DNA from: Halorussus salinus | GTDB taxonomy: Archaea; Halobacteriota; Halobacteria; Halobacteriales; Haladaptataceae | Reading direction: 5' to 3' | DNA length: 64,000 bases | NCBI RefSeq assembly: GCF_004765815.2 | Contig: NZ_ML974128.1 | Location: 681,089-745,088 of the forward strand | Part shown: in pieces, positions 41,954 to 49,114 of the stretch | Position numbering within the stretch: position 1 is the stretch's first letter | How the letters are laid out: each line of letters opens with the position of its first letter | The notes under the pieces: generated by a model | Seen by the model: the letters and a program-made list of their open reading frames with translations, nothing else | What the model was told of the DNA's origin: nothing | The model's database searches: none | Position numbers and translations under genes: made by a program

Positions 41954-43417
41954 TTAGTTTCGAGTCGTCCGCGCTCGACACGACCCGCTGGTGCGGACGC
42001 CCCGCGTGGTCACGCTGGCCTCCTCGCTCCGGATGGCCTCGCCGCCCACGTCGATGGTCGAGTTCCGGACCGCACACCCGTCCGCGTTCTCGACCGCGAT
42101 GCCGTCGCGCGAGCCGCCGTGCTGGATGCAGACCCGCTCGAAGCGACAGTCGTCGCGCCGGACCGCCCGGACCGCGGTGCCGGTCGTCGCCTCGCCCGAG
42201 ATGCGGACGTTCCGGGCGGTGACGCGCGTGCGCTTCGGGAGGCGGTCCATGCTCGGGATGGTCTGGCCCGACATGCTGTCGATGGGGTTCCGGAGGCTGA
42301 GGGCGTAAGTGTCGGTGTCGATTCGGACCTCGGTGTTCTCTACGGTCACCTCGCCGAACTGGGTTCCGACGACGATGCCGCCCGAACTGTAGGTTCCGGT
42401 CAGGTCGGTGATGGCCACGTCGCAGTCCACGATGCGGGCGCTCGCGCCCTCCTCGGCCCAGATGCCGCGCATGTTCGGCTTGTGTTTGGGTCGCTTGGGG
42501 TCGTCCACGCGAACGGTCACACCGCGAACGAGCGCGCCGCTGGTCCCGCCGCCGACCCGGACCTGCTCGATGCCGTTGTTGGCGTAGTAGCCGCCGAGGA
42601 GTCGGAGCGGGCCGCGGTGGTACGCGGCGTACAGCCCCTCGTGCCAGTCCTCGATGCGGCAGTTCCGGAAGGTCAGCGTCCCGGCGCTCGCGGGAAAGAC
42701 GTACATCGCGTGGCCGGTGGTCGAGCCGTCGGGGAGCGCGACGTTCTCGAACGTCAACTCGCCGTCGGGGTCGGTGACTTCTATCTCGAACCCGTTCCGA
42801 GGAGCGTGGCGGTGCCCGCGAACCGTCACGTCCCGGACCGCGCTGGTCCCGCCCGCGACGCCGACGCGGGCGATGGGCGCGACGCCGTCGGCCCGGCAGT
42901 CGATGGTGAACCCCTCGAAGAGGAGGTCGTCCAACCCGGCCCACTTCAGCCAGTAGTTCACGTCTCTGGGCGCTTCCAGAACCGCGTCGTCGCCGACTAT
43001 CCCGAGGTTTCGGTACTCCGTCGCGCGCCACTCCGCGAGCCGGTAGCGCCCCGGCGGGAAGTACAACAGGGTGTCGTCGCCCGCGCGCTCCTCGACGAAC
43101 GCCTCCATCTCCTCGGCGTCGTCGGCGTTCACGCTCGCGTCCGCGACGTTCACGACCGTCTCGTAGCCGCGGCGCTCGACCAGTTCGCTCGGCGTCGGCG
43201 TGTCGGTCCCGTCGCCGGTCGCGGTCCCGTCACCGGTCGGGGTACCGTCGCTGGTCGCGGTCCCGTCGCCCGGCGTCACGTCGGTCGTGTCGGTCGAGGT
43301 GCGCGTCGTCGGCCCGCGGTCGCGCCCGCCACACCCCGCGAGCGCGCCGACCGCCGCGACGGTCCCGGCGGTCCGGAGGTACGCGCGTCTCGTCGCCGAA
43401 CGCTCGTCGTCGGTCAC
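41954..43417 (-). CDS. Beta-helix surface lipoprotein
   Basis: 487 residues. A Tat-lipoprotein signal is visible: RRAYLRTAG, an alanine-rich core, then the lipobox LAGC (Cys near residue 29). A repetitive Gly/Thr/Asp linker (TATSDGTPTGDGTATGDGT) anchors the mature protein away from the membrane. Residues about 110-470 are right-handed beta-helix repeats (for example NVALPDGSTTGHAMYVF and GLYAAYHRGPLRLLGGYY). It probably binds or acts on surface polysaccharide. The start is GTG with a GGAGGTGA Shine-Dalgarno sequence four bases upstream, and a variant ATAACAATA motif lies 30 bases before the start. Confidence 0.85.
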   Translation of the reverse strand: MTDDERSATRRAYLRTAGTVAAVGALAGCGGRDRGPTTRTSTDTTDVTPGDGTATSDGTPTGDGTATGDGTDTPTPSELVERRGYETVVNVADASVNADDAEEMEAFVEERAGDDTLLYFPPGRYRLAEWRATEYRNLGIVGDDAVLEAPRDVNYWLKWAGLDDLLFEGFTIDCRADGVAPIARVGVAGGTSAVRDVTVRGHRHAPRNGFEIEVTDPDGELTFENVALPDGSTTGHAMYVFPASAGTLTFRNCRIEDWHEGLYAAYHRGPLRLLGGYYANNGIEQVRVGGGTSGALVRGVTVRVDDPKRPKHKPNMRGIWAEEGASARIVDCDVAITDLTGTYSSGGIVVGTQFGEVTVENTEVRIDTDTYALSLRNPIDSMSGQTIPSMDRLPKRTRVTARNVRISGEATTGTAVRAVRRDDCRFERVCIQHGGSRDGIAVENADGCAVRNSTIDVGGEAIRSEEASVTTRGVRTSGSCRARTTRN

Positions 43418-43442
43418 GTCACCTCCTCCGTCGTTTCGGAGT

Positions 43443-43451
43443 ATTGTTATG
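43443..43451 (-). promoter_or_regulatory. Variant ATAACAATA motif of the beta-helix lipoprotein gene
   Basis: Seven of nine bases of the window-wide motif (ATAACAA), with its centre 30 bases before the GTG start. Confidence 0.4.
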
Positions 43452-43499
43452 TTCGACCTACGACGAAGGCAGGTCCCGCTTTCCGGGTTTGCGTCGGCG

Positions 43500-44147
43500 T
43501 CACCGGGACTCCTCGGCGGGCCGCCCGACGCGAATCCGCGACCAGAGCCACCGGAGCGGCGGCAGGCCGTCGGCGACCCACAGCGCGACTACCGACGCGA
43601 GCAAGCCGAGTTCGACCGCCAGATACGGCGACACCTCTCCGCGGGCCAGTCGCTCGACGTACCGGGCGAACAGCGTCCGGACCATCTCGGCGAACCCGAC
43701 GCCGGTCTCGGCCGACGGGACCGCCACGACCGGCCAGAACAGGAAGTCGTAGTTCGGCGGGCCGCCCACGAGGAGCGGGTAGAACGCGTCGCCCGGCAGG
43801 TGGGAGAGGTAGCCGAACGCGAACGCCGCGCCGGTTCGACCCCCGTCGAGCGCGTCTCCGTCGCGCCGCCGGTCGGGGGTCGTCCCGTCCCGCCACCGGT
43901 CGAGCGCGACGCCCACCGTCACTGCCAGCGCCGCCAGCGGGAGCGCGGCGAACAGCGAGTGAGCCAGCGAGTGGCCCGAGGGCAGGACGCCGAGCGTCCA
44001 CGAGAGCGGCTTGTCCACGAGGTCGGGGAACTGCGTCCCGACCGCGAGCGCGACGACGGGCCACGGTCGGGGCGCTCCTCGGCCCGCGAGTCGGAGCGCC
44101 AGCGAGTAGCCCAGATAGCCGACCGCGAGGTGTTCCCACGGCCACAT
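43500..44147 (-). CDS. Membrane-bound metal-dependent hydrolase (DUF457/YdjM type)
   Basis: 215 residues with about four membrane segments. It starts MWPWEHLAVGYLGY and has the family pattern of conserved acidic and histidine residues: WEHLAVGYL, TQFPDLVDKPLSW, SGHSLAHSLF and YLSHLPGDAF. These suggest a metal site at the membrane face. The biochemical role is unknown, though bacterial relatives are LexA-regulated membrane proteins. It lies 107 bases downstream of the DUF1616 gene on the same strand and may be cotranscribed with it. Confidence 0.85.
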   Translation of the reverse strand: MWPWEHLAVGYLGYSLALRLAGRGAPRPWPVVALAVGTQFPDLVDKPLSWTLGVLPSGHSLAHSLFAALPLAALAVTVGVALDRWRDGTTPDRRRDGDALDGGRTGAAFAFGYLSHLPGDAFYPLLVGGPPNYDFLFWPVVAVPSAETGVGFAEMVRTLFARYVERLARGEVSPYLAVELGLLASVVALWVADGLPPLRWLWSRIRVGRPAEESR

Positions 44148-44170
44148 CGTCGCTTACCCCCGGCCCTCCT

Positions 44171-44267
44171 CGGTCACGCGGCGATGCTCGGACGCCCCGG
44201 TCAGGCGGTGATACTCGGACACTCCGGTCACGCAGCGATGCTCGGATACCCCGGTCACGCGCTGACG
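44171..44267. repeat. 27-base tandem repeat, 3.5 copies
   Basis: Units begin at 44171, 44198, 44225 and (partial) 44252. The consensus is CGGTCACGCGGCGATGCTCG followed by GAYRCCC. The stop codon of the DUF1616 gene (44255-44257) lies within the last unit. The unit length of nine codons and the in-frame TGA in every copy mean the array lies just past the gene end. Confidence 0.8.
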
Positions 44268-45271
44268 TTCACCCAGACGTGGACGTGGCGGTAGGCGTTC
44301 TCGGTCGTCGGGTTCTGGGGCGGGTCGCCCTCGTAGACGAGATAGGTCAGTCGCAGGTTCTCGCCGGTCATCGTCGGCGTGACCTCGTGGGTGGTCCGCC
44401 ACGACTGGCCCGCGCTCACGGTCGGCGTGAACGTCGCCACCTGCTGGTCTTGGACCACCTTCGGCGCGCTACCGTCGCTACCCCGGACGCGCTGGAGTTC
44501 GACCACCACCGAGTAGTCGGTCCGCTCGCCCTCGTGGTTGGTCAGTTCCACGACCAGCGGCCTGCTCTCGCCGCGAGTGAAGTTACTCGGGTAGTCGTCC
44601 GCGACGAGTTGGCCCGTCTCGTTCTGCGAGAGGAGCGCGACGCCGGTGTACTGCTGGCCGGGTCCGGGCGCGGCGACGGCGTAGCCCATCGCCCCGACCG
44701 CCAGCAGGACGCCGAGCGCGAGGCCGACGTTCAGGGCGCGGTCCGACGCCGGGCCGGTCGAGACCGACCGCTTGGCGTCGCCGAGCCACGCCCGAACCGG
44801 GAGCGAGAACCGGCGGTCCGCGGGGCGGCGGAGTCGCCGCACCCCGCCGACGACCGCGAAGACGACGGTCGCGACCGCGACCGAGAGGAGGACGCTCGCG
44901 GGCGCGATGGACCACGGCGAGACCGCGAGCGCCACCGCGAAAAGCGGGAGGAGCGCGAGGCTGACGCCGAAGCCGAGCGCGAGGCGTTCGCCGCCAGAGA
45001 GGCCGTGCTGGCGCACCTCGGCGAGCGTCGGGTCGGTCCGGGCGTCGTCGGGCGTCGCGCCGGGGAACAGCGCCGAGACCAGCGCGTAGCCCGGCGCGAA
45101 GAACAACAGCGGCAGTCCCACGGCGGCCGCCAGCGCCGTCCCGTAGACGCCGGGTTGGGAGAGGACGACCACCGCGAGCGCGACGTACCCGACGACCGCC
45201 AGCAAGTCCGCCGCGGGCGCGGGACGCGCGAGTCGATTTCGCCACCTGTCGGCGGGGGTTTCGTGACTCAT
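44255..45271 (-). CDS. DUF1616 membrane protein
   Basis: 338 residues. Four to five membrane segments in the N-terminal two thirds (about 20-210) are followed by an outside domain with FTRGESRPLVVELTNHEGE and ending in HVHVWVNVSA. This is the DUF1616 layout, often encoded in archaeal glycan and S-layer loci. The start at 45271 (MSHETPADRW) agrees with the family; an ORF starting at 45346 adds an Arg-rich stretch. Its ATG overlaps the stop of a 21-codon frame as ATGA. The outside domain contains sequons NFT and NVS, so it may itself be glycosylated. Confidence 0.85.
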   Translation of the reverse strand: MSHETPADRWRNRLARPAPAADLLAVVGYVALAVVVLSQPGVYGTALAAAVGLPLLFFAPGYALVSALFPGATPDDARTDPTLAEVRQHGLSGGERLALGFGVSLALLPLFAVALAVSPWSIAPASVLLSVAVATVVFAVVGGVRRLRRPADRRFSLPVRAWLGDAKRSVSTGPASDRALNVGLALGVLLAVGAMGYAVAAPGPGQQYTGVALLSQNETGQLVADDYPSNFTRGESRPLVVELTNHEGERTDYSVVVELQRVRGSDGSAPKVVQDQQVATFTPTVSAGQSWRTTHEVTPTMTGENLRLTYLVYEGDPPQNPTTENAYRHVHVWVNVSA

Positions 45272-45333
45272 CGTTCGACCGACGCGGCCTCCTCGTCGGG
45301 TCGGGGATACTCGAAGCTGGTTCGACGACTCAT
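45268..45333 (-). CDS. 21-residue leaderless micro-ORF coupled to the DUF1616 gene
   Basis: ATG at 45333 lies 31 bases after the centre of the ATAACAAAG motif, the position of a leaderless start. Its TGA overlaps the ATG of the DUF1616 gene (ATGA). The peptide (starts MSRRTSFEYPRPDEE) has no hydrophobic segment. The combination of motif spacing and coupling makes it the best supported of the micro-ORFs in the window, though it may only provide a translated leader. Confidence 0.4.
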   Translation of the reverse strand: MSRRTSFEYPRPDEEAASVER

Positions 45334-45359
45334 TACCCGACTCCAATGTCGGATTGGCA

Positions 45360-45368
45360 CTTTGTTAT
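45360..45368 (-). promoter_or_regulatory. ATAACAAAG motif of the DUF1616 unit
   Basis: Exact motif; centre 31 bases before the micro-ORF ATG at 45333 and 93 bases before the DUF1616 start. Confidence 0.55.
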
Positions 45369-45504
45369 CTCCCGAGTGTCAGACGGTAAGCCGCGATTAC
45401 TTCGACGTTCGATTTCCGAATAGCGGTTTCGCGCTCTCTGTTTCCGGTTCGGTCGGTTCGGCGGAATCGGCGCAGGTCGCCCTTGCGAACGTCTCAGCTC
45501 GCGC

Positions 45505-45513
45505 ATAACAAAG
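45505..45513 (+). promoter_or_regulatory. ATAACAAAG motif upstream of the PGF-CTERM protein gene
   Basis: Exact motif, 103 bases before the start at 45612. It is divergently arranged with the copy at 45360 in one 340-base region. Confidence 0.45.
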
Positions 45514-45611
45514 ACCCGAACGCGAATATATGTGGAGTAACGTTCGCTTCGGCGCTCTCTATCCGGAGCGGACAGCGATAATCCCGGATACCGGGACGAC
45601 GGTCCGATACT

Positions 45612-47909
45612 ATGCTCTCGAAACGCGAAACAACGATTCTCGACGGGGAACGAGTCGTGAAACGAACAGTGTTCGCCGCGGTCTTCGCCGCGCTCCTCGT
45701 GGCGGCACCGGCGGTCGGTTCGGTCGGAGCCGCGGACGCGGAACTCGCGGACACGGCAACAACGGACGCGAGTGCCATCGCGCCCGACGGGGCCGGGAAC
45801 GCCCCCGGTCCGTCCGAGCGATGGTCACAGACGGTCGGCGGCGGCGACGACGACAAACTGGCGACCGGCCTGAAAGTGGACGGCGGCTACCTCGTCGTCG
45901 GCTGGTCGAACAGTTCGACCGACGGGCCCCACGACGGCTACGTCGCGATGCTCGACCGCGCGGGCGGGACGAAGTGGGAGCGAAGCTACGGCGACTCCGG
46001 CGTGGACCGCATCTTCGACGTGGAGCGAGTCGAGGACGGCTATCTACTGGCCGGGATGTCTGCAGAGGACTCGGGCGACGCGTGGGACGGCTGGCTACTG
46101 AAGGTCGGCCCCGACGGCCAGAAACGGTGGTCGAAGACCTACGGCGAGGAGGGTCCCGACGAGTTCTGGTCGCTGGCGAAGTCCGGCGACAGAATCTACG
46201 TCTCGGGCTTCAGTGAACGGTGGGGCGACGCGGAGGCGTGGACGATGGAACTGACCGAGGGCGGCGAGACGGTCTGGAGCGAGACCTACGACACGCCGCG
46301 CTCGAACACCGACGAGTACGTCAACTCCATCTTCGTGACCGACGGCGGCGACCTCCTGATGACCGGAACCACGACGAGCGACCGGACCGACCCCGCCGAC
46401 GCGTGGGTGCTGAAAGTGAACGGCGACGGCGACCGCGAGTGGAGCGAGACCTACGGCGGCGCGGGCTACGACCGGGTTCACGACGCGACGGTCGCCTCCG
46501 ACGGCGGCTACCTCCTCGCGGGCCGGACCGCGAGCGACGGCGCGGGCGAACAGGACGGCTGGATGCTCAAGATAGACGGCGAGGGCGAGATGGCGTGGGA
46601 CCGAACCTTCGGCACCGACCGCGGCGACGCCTTCTACGGCATCCACAACGACCCCGACGGCGGCTACGTCCTCTCGGGGGCCAAGCACGTCCTCGGCGAC
46701 GCGGGCGCTGACGGGTGGGTTCTCAAGACCGACGCCGACGGGAAGCGCGACTGGGCGCGGACCTACGGCGACAGCTACTGGGACAAGTTCTGGCCGGTCG
46801 TCGAGGGCCACGACGGCGGCTACCTCGCGGTCGGCGAATCGACCAGCTACGGCGAGAGCCGCGATGGGTGGGTCGTCCGCATCGGCGGCCCCGCGGTGGC
46901 CGCCATCGAGGACGCCGACGCGAACGAGACCGGGACGACCGTGACCTTCGACGAGTCGCCCGTGCGGGCGGTCACGCTCGCCGACTCGAACGTCTCCGGC
47001 GTCCTCGCGGTCGCGGAACGCACCGACGCGACCGACCTCGTGCCGCCGGGCGACGCCCTCTACGCGGTCGAGATGGACGGTCCCACGGCGCTGGCTAACG
47101 GCTCCGCCACGGTCGAATTCGCGGTCCAGAAGAGCGCAGTCGAGGCAGAACTCTCGGACGTGCGCGTCGCCAAGAAGACCGCGGAGGGGTGGTCGCTACT
47201 GGCGACCAGCGTCGTCGCCGACGAGAACGGCACCGCCCTCCTCGCGGCGGACGTGATGGGCACCGGCACGCTGGCGGTGACGAGCGTGCCCGCGCCCTCG
47301 GCGACCATCGACGCGAAGACCGCGGTGCCGGTCGGCGAGTCGGTCGAACTCTCCGCGAGCGGTTCGACCGCCGAGAACGGGAGCGTGGCGGCCTACGAGT
47401 GGTCGGTCGGCGGGCAGTCCGCGACCGGCGAGACCGCGACGCTCGCGTTCGACTCGCCGGGCGAGCGCACGGTGAACCTGACGGTCACGGACGACCACGG
47501 ACTCCGTGACACCGCGACGAAGACGCTGGTCGTCAACGACCGGCCCGAAGTCGAGGTCCGGACGCCCGACGCCGTGACGGTCGGCGAGGCCGGAAGCTTT
47601 GCCGCGACCGTCTCCGACGACGTGGGCGACGTGACAGTGACGTGGCAGTTCGGCGACGGCGAAGTGACCGGCACGTCGGTCGAACACAGCTTCGGGTCGC
47701 CCGGAACGCAGACGGTCACCGTCGTCGTGGAAGACGAGTACGGCGCGACGGTGACGAGAGACGTGCAGGTCGAGGTCGCCGCCCAGAGCCAGCGGGCGAC
47801 CGAGACGACGACGACCGACGCCGACGGCGGCGTGCCCGGATTCGGCGTGGCCGTGACGCTGGTGGCACTCGTGGCCGCCGCGCTGGTCGCGGTCCGACGC
47901 CGCGGCTGA
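45612..47909 (+). CDS. Surface-anchored beta-propeller/PKD protein with PGF-CTERM
   Basis: 765 residues. A signal peptide core (TVFAAVFAALLVAAPAVGSV) follows a 17-residue polar start; a GTG at 45657 is the alternative start. Residues about 65-430 contain six to seven repeats of the kind DGGYLLAGRTASD...GWMLKIDGEGEMAWDRTFG, a beta-propeller. Two PKD domains follow (about 560-645 and 646-735; TLAFDSPGERTVNLTVTDDHG). The C-terminus is a PGF-CTERM sorting signal (GVPGFGVAVTLVALVAAA, then RRRG) for archaeosortase processing and lipid anchoring. It is probably an adhesin or S-layer-associated protein; sequons NVS and NLT fit glycosylation. A TATA-like CGATAATCC lies about 33 bases before the chosen ATG. 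Confidence 0.88.
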   Translation: MLSKRETTILDGERVVKRTVFAAVFAALLVAAPAVGSVGAADAELADTATTDASAIAPDGAGNAPGPSERWSQTVGGGDDDKLATGLKVDGGYLVVGWSNSSTDGPHDGYVAMLDRAGGTKWERSYGDSGVDRIFDVERVEDGYLLAGMSAEDSGDAWDGWLLKVGPDGQKRWSKTYGEEGPDEFWSLAKSGDRIYVSGFSERWGDAEAWTMELTEGGETVWSETYDTPRSNTDEYVNSIFVTDGGDLLMTGTTTSDRTDPADAWVLKVNGDGDREWSETYGGAGYDRVHDATVASDGGYLLAGRTASDGAGEQDGWMLKIDGEGEMAWDRTFGTDRGDAFYGIHNDPDGGYVLSGAKHVLGDAGADGWVLKTDADGKRDWARTYGDSYWDKFWPVVEGHDGGYLAVGESTSYGESRDGWVVRIGGPAVAAIEDADANETGTTVTFDESPVRAVTLADSNVSGVLAVAERTDATDLVPPGDALYAVEMDGPTALANGSATVEFAVQKSAVEAELSDVRVAKKTAEGWSLLATSVVADENGTALLAADVMGTGTLAVTSVPAPSATIDAKTAVPVGESVELSASGSTAENGSVAAYEWSVGGQSATGETATLAFDSPGERTVNLTVTDDHGLRDTATKTLVVNDRPEVEVRTPDAVTVGEAGSFAATVSDDVGDVTVTWQFGDGEVTGTSVEHSFGSPGTQTVTVVVEDEYGATVTRDVQVEVAAQSQRATETTTTDADGGVPGFGVAVTLVALVAAALVAVRRRG

Positions 47910-48063
47910 GACGAGTCGTTAGCCAGCAGTAACTTTTCGTTTCGTTCCGTTTTGCGCCGGTACGGAGCGCGTAACCTCCCGTTACGGGTGGGATGGTCGT
48001 GTATACTAAAGACCCTCTCGCGTCTAAAATAGAACCACGAAGACGAAACTTCGGTGATTTACC

Positions 48064-48240
48064 CTGAGTTGGACACTCCCCACCGCAGAACTGGACGAAT
48101 CGTTCGAAGACGGCGAAGTCATGTTCGCCGTGGACGACACCGACGACGAGCGCACGTCGGTCATCGCCGACGTGTCGAACGACGAGGCGTATCTGGCGAT
48201 GCCCTTCGAGGAGTCCCGCACGCTCTCGCAGTGGCGCTAA
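48064..48240 (+). CDS. Small acidic protein (DUF7556-like) without a normal start codon
   Basis: A conserved-looking frame runs TAELDESFEDGEVMFAVDD, then ERTSVIADVSNDEAYLAMPF, ending SQWR at 48240. It resembles short haloarchaeal proteins (I think DUF7556). The only in-frame ATG (48121) would cut off the conserved start. The region before it has no ATG, GTG or TTG in frame after the TGA at 48055-48057. CTG at 48064 is 35 bases after a TAAAATA box at 48026-48032. It could use CTG, be decayed, or need a +1 shift from an upstream GTG at 48054. The gene call is fair; the start is uncertain. Confidence 0.45.
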   Translation: MSWTLPTAELDESFEDGEVMFAVDDTDDERTSVIADVSNDEAYLAMPFEESRTLSQWR

Positions 48241-48419
48241 TGCGCCGACCGCCCTCCTTCTAATCCGGTCGCGTAACCGCTTTCGACCGCGTAGCCGTGT
48301 TCCGCCGCGCGTCGAGCGCCAGCGACCGCTCGGCGACGCGCCACGGGACGTGTCTCGACCGGACGAGTCTCGCCCCGAATCAGAACTGCCTTCTCGGTCC
48401 TCTCCCAACGACGCGACCG

Positions 48420-48620
48420 ATGAACCTGACACTCACGCTCCTCGCGCTGTTGACGGGCTTTCTGACGGGCGCGCTGTTCACCTTCCTCGGTATTCCGCTC
48501 CCCGCGCCGCCCGAACTCCCCGGTCTGGTCGGCATCGTCGGCGTCTATCTCGGCTACAAGGCGGTCGAGTACCTCGACGCGGGCATCGACCTCCTCGCGG
48601 CGCTCGGATTGGCGGGATAA
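48420..48620 (+). CDS. XapX-domain small membrane protein
   Basis: 66 residues with two hydrophobic helices (about 4-24 and 32-50) and the short pattern TGFLTGALFTFLGIPLPAP plus GLVGIVGVYLGYK that marks XapX-type proteins. It starts at the ATG at 48420; the longer in-frame extension is Arg/Ser-rich and not conserved. There is no known function and no close neighbour on the same strand. Confidence 0.8.
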   Translation: MNLTLTLLALLTGFLTGALFTFLGIPLPAPPELPGLVGIVGVYLGYKAVEYLDAGIDLLAALGLAG

Positions 48621-49114
48621 GCACAACAGGCGGACTTTCTCTCTCGGCGTTCGGTACCCCGGCCGAGATTTGAAATACGATGCCGGGACGACCCTCGACC
48701 GGACGTTTCGCGCGGTTCCGGGCGAGGGCGCGCCGCGGGACCGCCAGTCCGACTACCCCGAGAGGGCTGTGCTACGTCTGGGCCGCGTCTCCGCCGTCTT
48801 CGCCGACGGTCGTCCCGTCGGTCGGGTCCGCTGGAAATCGGTCGAAGACGGCGGAAAGCGACCGCACGGCACCCGAGCGACTGCCGACACCGAGGCGTCT
48901 CCCACACGGCACCGCCACCGCACGGTATCGCCACCACACTGCACGGCACCGCCACCGCACGGTATCGCCACCACACTGCACGGCACCGCCACCACACTGC
49001 ACGGCACCGCCACCACACAACACCGCATTGCACGGCACCACCACCGCACGCCGGGTCGGAGAGTCGCTACTCCGAGCTATCGGAGAACGAAGCCGGGAGA
49101 AACGAAAAAGTCGC
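48621..49114. repeat. 494-base gap with a 37/21-base tandem repeat
   Basis: 48905-49050 is a minisatellite: two copies of a 37-base unit made of CACGGCACCGCCACCG plus CACGGTATCGCCACCACACTG, then shortened 21-base copies (CACGGCACCGCCACCACACTG) and a decayed end. The rest has no supported gene. There are no spacers of constant size, so it is not a CRISPR. Confidence 0.8.

Noticed and set aside
42119..45508. A 1129-codon rightward open frame
   Set aside because: It runs antisense to the beta-helix lipoprotein, DUF457 and DUF1616 genes and is Arg/Val/Pro-rich with no domain, a typical shadow in GC-rich DNA.
48905..49050. Possible CRISPR array
   Set aside because: The repeats are contiguous with no unique spacers and there are no cas genes in the window.
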